Assembly (NCBI RefSeq): GCF_018742245.1
Contig: NZ_CP036132.1
Span: 4,149,001-4,213,000 of the forward strand
Length of the DNA: 64,000 nucleotides
Direction: 5' to 3'
From: Bacillus mycoides
Lineage (GTDB): Bacteria; Bacillota; Bacilli; Bacillales; Bacillaceae_G
Under the pieces are notes generated by a model. That model searched no databases, was not told the DNA's origin, and saw only the letters and a list, made by a program, of their open reading frames with translations. This document shows positions 9,719 through 19,546 of this stretch, in pieces (position 1 is the first letter of the stretch; each line of letters begins with the position of its first letter). Both the position numbers and the translations under genes were made by a program.

Positions 9719-11011
9719 CTCGCGAATATATTTTCGAACTTCAGAAATGAAATAAAGAGAACCTGTTATGATAAAGACATCATTTTCTCCAATCATACCA
9801 ACTTTTGTATCAATTGCCTCTTTCCAATCTTCAAAAACTAATTTTGACTCTTGTTGTGAATACGATGCAAGCTTGTCAGCAGAAATGGCACGATCAAAGG
9901 CAAACGTCGTAAATATTATTTCATCAGCAACTTTTTCTAATTGCCCTACCATGTTATGTAACTGTTTGTCACCAAGAGCAGTAAATAAAACTATTACATT
10001 CTTCTTTTTATAATGTGCCTCTACTGTTTTTACAAGACTTTCAATACCTTCTGGATTATGAGCACCATCTATTATAATATCTGGATTACTTTGTAACTTT
10101 TCAAATCGACCAATCCAGTAGGCTTCTTGTAAGCCAGCTTTCATTTCCTCTTCATTAATTAAAAATGATAAATATGTTTTTAAATACATTACTGCCATAA
10201 GCGCTAGCGCTGCATTGCCTACTTGATGAATACCTTTCATTGAAATTCGAACATTTTCAAATGAGGCGAATGGACAAGCAAAATCAAAATGTTCCCCATC
10301 TTCATTAGAATGTTTATGTAATGTTGTAAACTGTTTTCCAAGTTCATATAAGCTTGCATGATTTTCCTTAGCAACCGTTTGAATTACTTGTAATGCTTCT
10401 TCATTTTTCACACCAGTAATAACTGGAACACCAGACTTAATAATTCCTGCCTTTTCATATGCAATTTCTCCTAGTGTATTGCCTAAAATATGCATATGAT
10501 CGTGGCCGATATTCGTAATAATCGTGAGAACCGGATGAATAACATTTGTAGAATCAAATCTTCCCCCAAGCCCCGTTTCAAATAGAACAACATCACAGAA
10601 ATTAACTTTACCGAAATAACAAATTGCCATTACTGTAATGATTTCAAACTCAGTCGCTTCTCCTAAGTCCGTCTCATCTAATTTTTCAACGACTGGCTTT
10701 ACCATATTTACAAGTTCCGCAATCTCTTCATCTGCAATCGGTATTCCGTTTACACTAATACGTTCATTGAATGTTTCTATGTAAGGCGATGTAAACGTTC
10801 CTACTTTATATTTCGCGCCTTCTAACATGTAGCGCATATATGTTAAAGTTGAACCTTTTCCATTTGTGCCGGCAAGATGCACACATTTTATATGACGCTC
10901 TGGATTTCCGAGTTCTTCTAACATCCATTGCATTCTTTCTAGTCCTGGTTTTATCCCAAATTTCAATCGGCTATGAATCCAGCTTATCGCTTCTTCGTAT
11001 GTATGTATCAC
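9710..11011 (-). CDS. folC: Folylpolyglutamate synthase / dihydrofolate synthase
   Basis: The start is GTG 11011 (VIHTYEEAISW), preceded by AAAGGGG at a 10-base distance; a TTG 27 bases upstream would cover that site. The 433-residue product is a Mur-ligase-type enzyme with P-loop GTNGKGST at about residues 48-55. It also has the conserved FTSPYIETFNERI, the GHDHMHILG segment and the C-terminal domain motif IIDGAHNPEG. It adds glutamate to folates using ATP and may also join dihydropteroate with glutamate. It follows valS on the same strand after a terminator. Confidence 0.96.
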   Translation of the reverse strand: MIHTYEEAISWIHSRLKFGIKPGLERMQWMLEELGNPERHIKCVHLAGTNGKGSTLTYMRYMLEGAKYKVGTFTSPYIETFNERISVNGIPIADEEIAELVNMVKPVVEKLDETDLGEATEFEIITVMAICYFGKVNFCDVVLFETGLGGRFDSTNVIHPVLTIITNIGHDHMHILGNTLGEIAYEKAGIIKSGVPVITGVKNEEALQVIQTVAKENHASLYELGKQFTTLHKHSNEDGEHFDFACPFASFENVRISMKGIHQVGNAALALMAVMYLKTYLSFLINEEEMKAGLQEAYWIGRFEKLQSNPDIIIDGAHNPEGIESLVKTVEAHYKKKNVIVLFTALGDKQLHNMVGQLEKVADEIIFTTFAFDRAISADKLASYSQQESKLVFEDWKEAIDTKVGMIGENDVFIITGSLYFISEVRKYIREKN

Positions 11012-11067
11012 GTTTGCTATTCCCCTTTCAAAAGACAAACTTCATAATTCTATTATACGCAAAGAAA

Positions 11068-11094
11068 AGAGACTCACCAATATAGTGAGTCTCT
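11068..11094 (-). terminator. Terminator after valS
   Basis: A 10-bp perfect stem (AGAGACTCAC / GTGAGTCTCT) with a 7-nt loop is followed on the minus strand by TTTCTTTGCG. It lies between the valS stop and the folC ribosome site. Confidence 0.75.
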
Positions 11095-11104
11095 GAAAAA
11101 CATT

Positions 11105-13750
11105 TTATTTTTCAAGATCAGCTAGACGTTGACGAACCGCTTCGCGTTTTTCTAGATAATCTTGCTCTTTCGCACGCTCTCCGTCAATAACTTCTGCAGG
11201 AGCTTTTGCTACGAATCCTTGGTTTGAAAGTTTCTTCTGTACACGTTCTACTTCTTTATCGAACTTCTCAAGTTCTTTTTCAAGACGCGCTTTCTCTTCA
11301 TCAAGATTGATAAGATCAGCTAACGGTAAGAATAACTCTGCACCTGATACGATTGCAGTCATCGCTTTTTCTGGCGCTTGTAAATCAATCTTAATCGTTA
11401 GTTCACTTGGGTTACAGAAACGCTCAATGTAAGAACTGTTTTTCGTAAGCTGAGCTAGTACTACCTCGTCTTTTGCTTTAATTTGCATTTGAACTTTTTT
11501 GCTCATTGGTGTATTTACTTCCGCACGGATGTTACGAACAGAGCGAATGATATCAACTAGAAGGTGCATTTCTGCTGCCGCTTCTTTATCTTGTAAATCT
11601 TCACGAACTGTTGGCCATGCCGCTACTGTAATAGACTCGCCTTCATGCGGTAAATGCTGCCAAATTTTCTCTGTTACAAATGGCATGAATGGGTGTAATA
11701 GACGCATCGTTTGGTCTAATACGTAAGCTAAAATAGAACGAGTTGTTTTCTTAGCTTCTTCATCTTCACCGTATAGTGGCAGTTTCGCCATCTCAATGTA
11801 CCAGTCACAGAAATCATCCCAAATGAAGTTGTATAATGAACGACCAGCTTCACCGAACTCATATTTATCCATGTTACGTGTTACACTTTCGATTGTTTCG
11901 TTTAAGCGAGTTAAAATCCACTTATCTGCAACTGATTTTTCACCAGTTAAATCGATTTCTTCATACTTCATGTCATCCATGTTCATTAATACGAAACGTG
12001 ATGCGTTCCAAATTTTATTAATGAAGTTCCAAGTAGATTCTACTTTTTCCATGCTGAAACGTAAATCTTGACCTGGTGCACTTCCTGTTGATAAGAAATA
12101 GCGCATTGCATCTGCACCGTACTTCTCGATAACATCCATTGGATCAATACCGTTACCAAGAGATTTACTCATTTTACGTCCTTGCTCATCACGAACTAAA
12201 CCGTGAATTAATACATCTTTAAATGGACGCTCTCCTGTAAACTCTAAACCTTGGAAAATCATACGAGATACCCAGAAGAAGATAATGTCATAACCAGTTA
12301 CTAAAGCATCTGTTGAATAGAACTTTTTAAAGTCTGCTGCATCTTCATTCGGCCAGCCAAGTGTTGAGAATGGCCATAGTGCTGAACTAAACCATGTATC
12401 AAGTACGTCATTATCTTGATTCCAGTTTTCAATATCTGCTGGTGCTTCTGTACCTACGTATACTTCACCAGTTTCTTTATGATACCAAGCTGGGATGCGG
12501 TGTCCCCACCATAATTGACGAGAAATACACCAGTCATGAATGTTTTCCATCCAGCGTAAGTATGTGTTTTCAAAACGCTCTGGTACGAACGTTACTTTTT
12601 CTTCTTCTTTTTGTTGAAGTGCTACTGCTTTTTCTGCAAGTGGAGCCATTTTTACGAACCATTGTGTTGATAAGTAAGGCTCAACAACTGCACCGCTACG
12701 CTCACTATGACCTACTGAGTGCATATGAGGCTCAATTTCTACTAATACGCCAGCTTCTTGTAAGTCTTTCACTAACTCTTTACGGCATTCAAAACGATCC
12801 ATACCGTTGTACTTACCAGCTTTTTCGTTCATCGTTCCATCTTCGTTCATTACTAAAATACGTGGTAAGTCATGACGGTTACCTACTTCAAAGTCATTCG
12901 GGTCATGAGCTGGTGTAATTTTTACAACGCCTGTTCCGAAGTCTTTTTCTACGTATTCATCAGCAATAATCGGAATCTCACGGCCTACGATTGGAAGTGT
13001 AACTGTTTTTCCGATTAAATGTTTGTAACGATCATCTTCTGGATGAACTGCTACTGCTGTATCACCAAGCATTGTTTCTGGACGAGTAGTTGCAAGGCGA
13101 ATGTGACCTGAACCGTCTGTTAACGGATAGTTCATATGGTAGAATGCACCTTGAACTTCTTTATGAATTACTTCAATATCAGAAAGAGCTGTGCGTGTTG
13201 CTGGATCCCAGTTGATGATATACTCACCGCGGTAAATTAAGCCTTTTTCATATAATTGAACGAATACTTTATTAACAGCATTAGATAAACCTTCGTCTAA
13301 TGTGAAGCGTTCACGAGAATAGTCTAGTCCTAAACCAACTTTCCCCCATTGTTGACGAATGTGAGAAGCGTATTCTTCTTTCCATTCCCAAGCTTTTTCA
13401 AGGAATTTCTCACGGCCAAGATCGTAACGTGAAATACCTTCTTCACGAAGTTTCCCTTCTACTTTCGCTTGCGTTGCGATACCAGCATGGTCCATTCCTG
13501 GAAGCCATAATACATCATAACCTTGCATACGCTTTGTACGAGTTAAAATATCTTGAAGAGTTGTATCCCAAGCATGACCTAAGTGTAACTTACCAGTTAC
13601 GTTCGGAGGTGGGATTACAATTGTATATGGTTGTTTCTTCTCGTCTCCTGTTGCTTCGAAATATTTGCCTTCAAGCCACCACTTGTAAAGGCCTTCTTCA
13701 ACGGACATATGATCATATTTAGTTGGTAAATTCTTTTCCGTGTTTGACAT
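11105..13750 (-). CDS. valS: Valine--tRNA ligase
   Basis: The 881-residue class I aminoacyl-tRNA synthetase has the HIGH motif as HLGH (residues 56-59, in [16 protein letters not shown]) and KMSKS at about residue 526 ([14 protein letters not shown]). It also has a CP1 editing domain with the valyl [19 protein letters not shown] segment. A C-terminal coiled-coil arm ([22 protein letters not shown]) is typical of ValRS. It charges tRNA-Val with valine. A T-box leader precedes it, so expression should rise when tRNA-Val is uncharged. Confidence 0.99.
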   Translation of the reverse strand: MSNTEKNLPTKYDHMSVEEGLYKWWLEGKYFEATGDEKKQPYTIVIPPPNVTGKLHLGHAWDTTLQDILTRTKRMQGYDVLWLPGMDHAGIATQAKVEGKLREEGISRYDLGREKFLEKAWEWKEEYASHIRQQWGKVGLGLDYSRERFTLDEGLSNAVNKVFVQLYEKGLIYRGEYIINWDPATRTALSDIEVIHKEVQGAFYHMNYPLTDGSGHIRLATTRPETMLGDTAVAVHPEDDRYKHLIGKTVTLPIVGREIPIIADEYVEKDFGTGVVKITPAHDPNDFEVGNRHDLPRILVMNEDGTMNEKAGKYNGMDRFECRKELVKDLQEAGVLVEIEPHMHSVGHSERSGAVVEPYLSTQWFVKMAPLAEKAVALQQKEEEKVTFVPERFENTYLRWMENIHDWCISRQLWWGHRIPAWYHKETGEVYVGTEAPADIENWNQDNDVLDTWFSSALWPFSTLGWPNEDAADFKKFYSTDALVTGYDIIFFWVSRMIFQGLEFTGERPFKDVLIHGLVRDEQGRKMSKSLGNGIDPMDVIEKYGADAMRYFLSTGSAPGQDLRFSMEKVESTWNFINKIWNASRFVLMNMDDMKYEEIDLTGEKSVADKWILTRLNETIESVTRNMDKYEFGEAGRSLYNFIWDDFCDWYIEMAKLPLYGEDEEAKKTTRSILAYVLDQTMRLLHPFMPFVTEKIWQHLPHEGESITVAAWPTVREDLQDKEAAAEMHLLVDIIRSVRNIRAEVNTPMSKKVQMQIKAKDEVVLAQLTKNSSYIERFCNPSELTIKIDLQAPEKAMTAIVSGAELFLPLADLINLDEEKARLEKELEKFDKEVERVQKKLSNQGFVAKAPAEVIDGERAKEQDYLEKREAVRQRLADLEK

Positions 13751-13770
13751 TATTTTCCCTCCTTAAAATA

Positions 13771-14026
13771 AAAAATGCCCCTCATCCAAAAAAGGACGAG
13801 GGACATCGCGGTACCACCTTTATTTACAAACAAATTCAGAATTTGCTTATACTCTTAATTTGATAACGGACAAATCCGTCTTTTCCTAATGAGAACCATT
13901 CCGTTCAGAAAAGATGCTCCAGGGCTACCTTCTAACATAACTATCTAGAGAACCTCCCAGCCAATGGTTCCCCTCTCTGAAGACGTTTCATGTTATACTC
14001 TTCCCCTTCGATGCATTTATGTGATT
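13771..14026 (-). promoter_or_regulatory. T-box leader of valS (valine-responsive)
   Basis: On the minus strand the leader contains the T-box core AGGTGGTACCGCG (complement 13807-13819). It is followed at once by a terminator hairpin with stem CCCTCGTCC / GGATGAGGG (13779-13802) and a T run. The upstream part (about 13900-14020) can fold into a long stem I, including AGAGAGGGGAACC opposite GGTTCTCT. A GTA triplet in the context GAAGGTAGCC (complement 13926-13928) is my candidate valine specifier codon. T-boxes bind uncharged tRNA and switch from terminator to antiterminator. The specifier is inferred by eye. Confidence 0.93.
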
Positions 14027-14045
14027 GTTAATTATTATATACAAT

Positions 14046-14074
14046 AGTGTAAAAAACGAAACCTTATTCGTCAA
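14046..14074 (-). promoter_or_regulatory. Sigma-A promoter of the valS T-box transcript
   Basis: On the minus strand, TTGACG (complement 14069-14074) and TACACT (14046-14051) are 17 bases apart, a standard sigma-A spacing. The start would fall about 14 bases before the T-box stem I region. Confidence 0.7.
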
Positions 14075-14122
14075 GATAAATTTGAAACTATGACCTTTAT
14101 CTCTTTATGGAACTAATAAAAA

Positions 14123-14152
14123 AAGATAAGCAGGGTTCTCCCTACTTATCTT
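14123..14152 (-). terminator. Terminator of the spoVID-ysxE unit, now beyond a bcr1 insertion
   Basis: A 13-bp stem with one mismatch (AAGATAAGTAGGG / CCCTGCTTATCTT on the minus strand) is followed by TTTTTATTAG. It lies just past the bcr1 copy, so the repeat separates it from the ysxE stop codon. Confidence 0.75.
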
Positions 14153-14153
14153 C

Positions 14154-14311
14154 TTTATCCCGCGTTAACGAGCAGTAAGACCCCCACCTCAAAATCCGGC
14201 TGAAACAAAGAAGTTAGGTGGGAGATCCACTGCCCGTAAACGCCCGATTGGTGAAGGCTAATAATCAGTGGGGGATGAACAAAACCCCCACTGATTAAAG
14301 TTTCACTTTAT
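14154..14311. repeat. bcr1-type repeat, copy 1, with TTTAT direct repeats
   Basis: A 148-base element (14159-14306) starts CCCGCGTTAACG and ends AAAGTTTCAC, flanked by TTTAT at 14154-14158 and 14307-14311. A second copy of equal length with the same flanks lies at 39237-39384; about 130 of 148 bases match by eye. Size, TTTAT duplications and content match what is known of bcr1, a non-coding mobile repeat of the B. cereus group. It has internal inverted repeats (for example CCCCCACTGATT opposite AATCAGTGGGGG). It contains no gene. The right TTTAT holds the stop codon of ysxE. Confidence 0.85.
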
Positions 14312-15333
14312 CCGTTCCCTTGCTGGGCAGCTTGTAACTGCGAAAGGAAATATTCTATATTGCTAATGAGCCAATGCGATTGCTGCAGGCTTTTCACCCC
14401 GCGGAGCTCATTTTCTTCATTACGACTCTTTCTTCTTTTCGTATACGACTGAATTTGCCGAATAAAATGCGACGGGTACGTCATATACGCAAACATAAGA
14501 ATCTGCTCCTCTTTCGTAAATGGAAAATTTTTTTGATACATTTGATACCATTCAAAGCGGTCACTCCGCGCAATTGGATATGTGTTTAAAGACCTTGAAT
14601 AAAAGCTGACGATATCCTGTACCGGTGTAGCAAACTGAGACTTTTCTAAACTAATAAAATAACCGTTTCGTTCATAATCAAATAAAAAGTGATTAAGCGA
14701 TACATTCCCATGAACGAAAGTAGTACGTGTCGTTTCCTTTTCTTTCATTGCATCATGCCATTCACTTAATTGTTTCGTTGCGAACTCACGCGCTCTCATA
14801 ACATGGTGATAATACGTACAATATTGTAATTCAAATGGCGACATATACCACTTCGCTTCAGATTCTACAAGAAACTCTTCTAATATCTCACCATCATTTT
14901 CCCAACGTTCGGATATATTTGTATAATGTTTTTCTAAATCTTCTTCTGTATAAGTTTCCTCTTTCACCGTTTTTTGATGCAACGTCCCGAGCGTTTGAAA
15001 CATCTTATGGTATTGATCATTATCTTCGCCATTTCCTTCCGCACGTTCTAACCAAGGCATTAAATAATAGCTATACGTCCCATCACTTAAAACATAATTC
15101 CCGTCCGTCGCATGATAGATAGGTACATAATTCGAAAAACCTTTCTCCTTCAAATATTGAATATGGTGCAAAAAATTATTCCGCTCTAATTTTCTATCTT
15201 GTATTTTCTTTAACGCATACGGACCTTGATTCGTATAAATTTTCATCACACTTCCGTGCTCTTCCATATGTTGAGTGTCCAATCTATATTGCCTCACAAT
15301 GGGTTCATAGCGATTTCGTAATTCAATATCCAT
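14308..15333 (-). CDS. ysxE: YsxE, CotS-family spore coat-associated kinase-like protein
   Basis: The 341-residue protein resembles the CotS/YsxE branch of the aminoglycoside phosphotransferase-like fold. It has an N-terminal lobe with YALKKIQDRKLERNN (lysine near residue 42) and a catalytic-loop-like segment FVHGNVSLNHFLFDYERNG at about residue 205. In that segment the usual HGDLxxxN aspartate is replaced by asparagine, so catalysis is doubtful. YsxE is known in B. subtilis as a coat protein dependent on SpoVID, encoded next to spoVID as here. The TAA stop lies inside the TTTAT target of bcr1. Confidence 0.9.
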   Translation of the reverse strand: MDIELRNRYEPIVRQYRLDTQHMEEHGSVMKIYTNQGPYALKKIQDRKLERNNFLHHIQYLKEKGFSNYVPIYHATDGNYVLSDGTYSYYLMPWLERAEGNGEDNDQYHKMFQTLGTLHQKTVKEETYTEEDLEKHYTNISERWENDGEILEEFLVESEAKWYMSPFELQYCTYYHHVMRAREFATKQLSEWHDAMKEKETTRTTFVHGNVSLNHFLFDYERNGYFISLEKSQFATPVQDIVSFYSRSLNTYPIARSDRFEWYQMYQKNFPFTKEEQILMFAYMTYPSHFIRQIQSYTKRRKSRNEENELRGVKSLQQSHWLISNIEYFLSQLQAAQQGNG

Positions 15334-15383
15334 ACGAATAACCCTTTCTTATTCAAAACATAGCTTCTAGGAAAAGAAAAGAG

Positions 15384-15405
15384 GTGAGTGAAAAAACTCA
15401 CTCAC
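15384..15405 (-). terminator. Hairpin between spoVID and ysxE
   Basis: A 7-bp stem (GTGAGTG / CACTCAC) with an 8-nt loop lies right after the spoVID stop on the minus strand, followed by CTCTTTTCTTTTCC. It may reduce read-through into ysxE. The short stem keeps confidence low. Confidence 0.45.
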
Positions 15406-16383
15406 TTATTTCGCTGTTGCTTTTGAAACAGGAATATATATAATTTGCCCTGTAGTTAAATATATATCTTCTGATTGATTTACACGATATAAGCTTTGTA
15501 CAGTCGTTTCATAACGTTCTGCAACAGCTTCAATTGTGTCTCCTTCTTGTACGAAGTACATTCTTAACTTCGTAAATTCTTCTTCTGGTTCTTTCGTAAA
15601 TAATTTCGTTAAATAAAGTGCATTTTCATCTCGCTGTGAATATGCTTCTTCCTCTGGCTCTTCCTGCTTTTTCGCTTTTTCTTTCTTGAAATTTTTTCGC
15701 CCGAACAATTCAAATTGTGGCGTCGTTTCTTTCTCCTCTTCACGCCCCGCAAATTCATGTTCTTCTAATTCCTCTTCTTCTATTTCTTGCTCTTTTCTTT
15801 CTTCTAACTGAAACGGTTCAAATGCATAATCTTCCCATCCATCTGATTCTTTATAGGCTGGTACCTCTTCGTGCGGTGCAGGTCTACTTTCATCATCTTC
15901 AGCTGAATCAGCTTCCAACTCGGCATACGCCGTCTCTTCCTCTTCACCCTCGGTTCTTTCTTCGTCACATAAACCTGTAATAGATATATCCGCTAATAGT
16001 TGTAAGCAACCATTTTCCTTTAATTCATAATCAAATTCCTCGATTGATACATATAATTCTTCAATTACTTTCACTCGATTTCTTGGAATTGATATTTCGA
16101 GCGGAAAGGAATGGACAAGCTCATTAACCCCATCTGCCCTTGTTTCTACATAATCAATTGCCTTTGCTGGTGATAGCTCTCTTAATGAATAAGCTGAATC
16201 ATCTTGCCTTGCAACATACTCTCCCGTTAAATCTAATTGCCCTCTCACGATAACTTCATGATCGAGCTCCTCTATCTCAACGTCTGGATCTAACGAAATT
16301 GACAAAAGTTCTTCGACTTCCTGTCCCTTTTGGAACCAAACAGATTCTTTTAACGAAAATCGTAATGAATGATCTGTTGCCAC
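15406..16383 (-). CDS. spoVID: SpoVID, spore coat assembly protein with LysM domain
   Basis: The start is GTG 16383 (VATDHSLRFSLKES), 7 bases after GGGAGGGGG; an ATG 30 bases earlier would contain that site. The 325-residue protein has a conserved N-terminal domain (about 1-155), a long acidic middle region rich in Glu (about 160-265) and a C-terminal LysM domain (about 278-322, MYFVQEGDTIEAVAERYETTV). SpoVID guides coat encasement of the forespore and its LysM binds lipid II or peptidoglycan precursors. It is much shorter than the B. subtilis protein (575 residues); the middle part differs. Confidence 0.94.
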   Translation of the reverse strand: MATDHSLRFSLKESVWFQKGQEVEELLSISLDPDVEIEELDHEVIVRGQLDLTGEYVARQDDSAYSLRELSPAKAIDYVETRADGVNELVHSFPLEISIPRNRVKVIEELYVSIEEFDYELKENGCLQLLADISITGLCDEERTEGEEEETAYAELEADSAEDDESRPAPHEEVPAYKESDGWEDYAFEPFQLEERKEQEIEEEELEEHEFAGREEEKETTPQFELFGRKNFKKEKAKKQEEPEEEAYSQRDENALYLTKLFTKEPEEEFTKLRMYFVQEGDTIEAVAERYETTVQSLYRVNQSEDIYLTTGQIIYIPVSKATAK

Positions 16384-16452
16384 TTCTTTTCCCCCTCCCA
16401 AACTATAGGTCATTACAGATTTATGTTCCCTAAGGCTACTTTATGAATAAAA

Positions 16453-16482
16453 AAAATCGCTCCCCTAATGGAAAGCGATTTT
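16453..16482 (-). terminator. Terminator after hemL
   Basis: A 9-bp stem (AAAATCGCT / AGCGATTTT) lies between the hemL stop and the spoVID start region; on the minus strand it is followed by TTTTATTCAT. It separates heme genes from the coat genes. Confidence 0.75.
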
Positions 16483-16492
16483 CTCTAAGAAA

Positions 16493-17782
16493 TTATGCTT
16501 TTAATTTTGACATTGCAATTTCAGCCGCCGCAATTGTCGCCTCAATATCTGCATCACTATGTGCTGTCGATAAGAATAAACCTTCAAATTGAGAAGGTGG
16601 TAAAAATACACCTTGTTCTACCATTTCACGATAGTAAGCTGCAAAGAATTCTAAGTTTGAAGATTTTGCTGTATCATAATTAATAACCTGCTCATCTGTA
16701 AAGAAAATACCAATCATAGAACCTGCACGATTAATATGATGCGGGATATTATGCTTTTCAGCTGCCTTACGTAGTCCAGCCTCTAACATTTCTGCTTTAC
16801 GCTCAAATTCCACATATGATTCTGGCGTTAACTGCACTAACGTTTCATAGCCTGCTGTCATGGCAAGTGGATTACCCGATAATGTTCCGGCTTGGTAAAT
16901 CGGTCCGCTTGGTGCAACTTGACGCATAATCTCTGCCTTACCACCGTATGCTCCTACCGGCAAGCCACCACCGATTACTTTACCTAAACAAGTTAAATCA
17001 GGAGTTACGCCGTAGTAACCTTGTCCACAATTATAAGCAACACGGAATCCTGTCATTACTTCATCAAAAATAAGTAGTGCACCGTTTTGCTCTGTCACTT
17101 CACGAAGTCCTTCTAAAAATCCTGGTTGCGGGGGAACAACACCCATATTCCCTGCCACTGGTTCTACAATTATACAAGCGATGTCATCACCGAATTGTTC
17201 GAAAGCATATTTTACACTTTCTAAATCGTTGTACGCTACTGTAATCGTATTTTTCGCTACACCTTCTGGTACACCAGGGCTATCTGGTAAACCTAGCGTC
17301 GCCACACCAGAACCTGCTTTAATTAATAACGAATCGCCATGACCATGGTAACAACCAATGAATTTCAAAATTTTGTTACGCCCTGTATAACCTCGAGCTA
17401 AACGTAGTGCACTCATTGTCGCTTCTGTTCCAGAGTTAACCATACGTACAATTTCAATTGATGGCACGCGCTCAATAACAAGCTGCGCTAATTTATTTTC
17501 AATTTCTGTTGGTGCACCAAAGCTTGTTCCTTTTTCAGCAACAGCTTTTAAAGCCTCAACAACACGGTCGTTCGCATGACCATGAATTAAAGGTCCCCAC
17601 GATAATACGTAATCGATGTATTCATTCCCATCGATATCATATACTTTAGAGCCTTTTCCGCGCTCCATAAACAGCGGATTCATACCAACAGACTTAAAGG
17701 CACGAACAGGGCTATTTACGCCACCAGGCATTAAATTTTGTGCCTCTTCAAACGCCGCAATCGACTTATCGAACTTTTTCAT
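16493..17782 (-). CDS. hemL: Glutamate-1-semialdehyde 2,1-aminomutase
   Basis: The 429-residue class III aminotransferase has the PLP lysine in [18 protein letters not shown] (about residue 268) and the PLP-aspartate segment [13 protein letters not shown]. It converts glutamate-1-semialdehyde to 5-aminolevulinate, the second step of the C5 heme route. Its ATG overlaps the hemB stop by one base (TAATG), so the two are translationally coupled. This is the last gene of the hemAXCDBL unit. Confidence 0.98.
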   Translation of the reverse strand: MKKFDKSIAAFEEAQNLMPGGVNSPVRAFKSVGMNPLFMERGKGSKVYDIDGNEYIDYVLSWGPLIHGHANDRVVEALKAVAEKGTSFGAPTEIENKLAQLVIERVPSIEIVRMVNSGTEATMSALRLARGYTGRNKILKFIGCYHGHGDSLLIKAGSGVATLGLPDSPGVPEGVAKNTITVAYNDLESVKYAFEQFGDDIACIIVEPVAGNMGVVPPQPGFLEGLREVTEQNGALLIFDEVMTGFRVAYNCGQGYYGVTPDLTCLGKVIGGGLPVGAYGGKAEIMRQVAPSGPIYQAGTLSGNPLAMTAGYETLVQLTPESYVEFERKAEMLEAGLRKAAEKHNIPHHINRAGSMIGIFFTDEQVINYDTAKSSNLEFFAAYYREMVEQGVFLPPSQFEGLFLSTAHSDADIEATIAAAEIAMSKLKA

Positions 17783-18771
17783 TATTTAGCGCCTCCTTCT
17801 TGTAACCATCTTGCTGCATCTTTTGCATGATACGTAATAATCAAGTCTGCTCCTGCGCGTTTCATGCTAATTAATTTCTCAAGTACAACTTCTTTTTCAT
17901 TAATCCAACCATTTTGCGCTGCTGCTTTAATCATCGAATATTCACCACTTACGTTATAAGCAACGACTGGTAAGTTAAAGCTATTTTTCACATCACGAAC
18001 GATATCTAAATAAGAAAGAGCTGGCTTTACAATTAAGAAGTCTGCCCCTTCCATTACATCTGATTCTGCTTCACGGAATGCTTCCATACGGTTCGCTGGG
18101 TCCATTTGATATGTTTTACGGTCACCGAACTGCGGTGCACCATGTGCTGCATCACGGAACGGTCCGTAAAATGCTGATGAATATTTCACAGCGTACGACA
18201 TAACTGGTACGTGCGCGAAACCATTTTCATCTAATGCATGGCGAATTGCTGTTACGAATCCGTCCATCATATTTGATGGTGCAATAATGTCTGCGCCTGC
18301 TTTCGCTTGACTTACAGCTGTTTTTGCAAGAACTGCAAGAGACTCATCATTTAAAATAACGCCATCTTCTATAACACCGCAATGACCATGGCTTGTGAAT
18401 TGACATAAACATGTATCTGCAACTACTACTAGCTCTGGGAACTCATCTTTAATTTGCTTAATTGCACGCTGTACAATTCCATGCTCACAATATGCCGATG
18501 ATCCAACTTCGTCCTTTTCAGCAGGTAAACCAAATACAATAACAGAACGAATACCTAAATCAACGACCTCTTGCATTTCAGCTTGCAATAAGTCTAACGA
18601 CATTTGATATACGCCTGGCATAGAAGGAACTTCATTACGAGTATTTTCTCCTTCTAATACAAAAATAGGGTAAATAAAATCTTCTGTATGTAAAAATGTT
18701 TCACGCACAAGTGCACGCATGCCCCCGCTTTGTCTTAGACGACGATGACGATTAAATTGTAAAGAATTCAT
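17782..18771 (-). CDS. hemB: Porphobilinogen synthase (delta-aminolevulinate dehydratase)
   Basis: The 329-residue protein has the zinc-type cysteine cluster [15 protein letters not shown] at about residues 117-131. The two active-site lysine segments are [17 protein letters not shown] and [13 protein letters not shown]. It condenses two 5-aminolevulinates to porphobilinogen. The cysteines point to a zinc-dependent enzyme. It sits between hemD and hemL in the usual Bacillus order. Confidence 0.98.
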   Translation of the reverse strand: MNSLQFNRHRRLRQSGGMRALVRETFLHTEDFIYPIFVLEGENTRNEVPSMPGVYQMSLDLLQAEMQEVVDLGIRSVIVFGLPAEKDEVGSSAYCEHGIVQRAIKQIKDEFPELVVVADTCLCQFTSHGHCGVIEDGVILNDESLAVLAKTAVSQAKAGADIIAPSNMMDGFVTAIRHALDENGFAHVPVMSYAVKYSSAFYGPFRDAAHGAPQFGDRKTYQMDPANRMEAFREAESDVMEGADFLIVKPALSYLDIVRDVKNSFNLPVVAYNVSGEYSMIKAAAQNGWINEKEVVLEKLISMKRAGADLIITYHAKDAARWLQEGGAK

Positions 18772-18791
18772 AGATTTCTATCCCCATTCTT

Positions 18792-19544
18792 TTATTTTAT
18801 AGATTTACAAATGCATTGCAGTAATGCTTCTACAGTGTACTCTTTTGGCACAATAACATGTGGAAAATAAAGGTTCGCCTCTTTTTCCGTAATAGGCCCT
18901 ATACAAGCAATTGTACATTTTTTTGTCCATTCTCTCCAGTTTGTACCCTCAAGTAAATGAACAAAACTATCAACAGTTGACGGGCTCGTAAATGTAATAA
19001 TATTTACTTCCCCTAATTTCAATGCTGCTATGAGTTCTTGTTTTTTCTCTACATTCACCTTCGTACCGTATACGATTAGCTCATCTAGAAAAACACCAAA
19101 CTCCCTAAGTTTAACCGGGATTACATCTCTTGCTAAATTCCCTTTCGGAAATAAAATACGCTCGTTTCCACTTAATTCTTTTAGAAACTCTTCGGCAAAT
19201 GTTTCTGCAACAAATGAGGTCGGAACAAAATGAACTTGATAGCCCCTTTTTTCTAACTCTAATTTTGTTTTCACGCCTACCGCAGCGATTTTAATAGTTA
19301 ATGGTATTTTTGTTTCTAAACCATCTAGAAAAAAAGCTACACCATTTTTACTCGTAAAAATAACCCAGTCATACGAATGTAGTTGCCTTGTTATACGTTG
19401 AATTTGCCTATGAGATGTGCCTTCCATACGCAAAAGCGGAATTTCCAATGGAATTCCGCTCCTTTCTTTCACTGCTACACTCATTTGTTTCGCTTGATGC
19501 TGGGCACGTGTAACCAATACTATTTTGCCAGCGAGAGCATCCAT
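18792..19544 (-). CDS. hemD: Uroporphyrinogen-III synthase
   Basis: The 250-residue protein belongs to the poorly conserved HemD family. Segments that fit are the start GKIVLVTRAQHQAKQMS, SYDWVIFTSKNGVAFFLDGL, FPKGNLARDVIPVKL, and ITFTSPSTVDSFVHLL followed by ACIGPITEKEA. It closes hydroxymethylbilane with inversion of ring D to make uroporphyrinogen III. It starts 2 bases after the hemC stop. Confidence 0.95.
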   Translation of the reverse strand: MDALAGKIVLVTRAQHQAKQMSVAVKERSGIPLEIPLLRMEGTSHRQIQRITRQLHSYDWVIFTSKNGVAFFLDGLETKIPLTIKIAAVGVKTKLELEKRGYQVHFVPTSFVAETFAEEFLKELSGNERILFPKGNLARDVIPVKLREFGVFLDELIVYGTKVNVEKKQELIAALKLGEVNIITFTSPSTVDSFVHLLEGTNWREWTKKCTIACIGPITEKEANLYFPHVIVPKEYTVEALLQCICKSIK

Positions 19545-19546
19545 AT

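Noticed and set aside
12394..12918. Long open frame of 174 codons on the plus strand inside valS
   Set aside because: It mirrors the coding bias of valS; composition is Leu/His-rich as expected of antisense frames.
14154..14311. Small insertion sequence with a transposase
   Set aside because: The element is only 148 bases and has no frame; it fits a non-coding bcr1 repeat.
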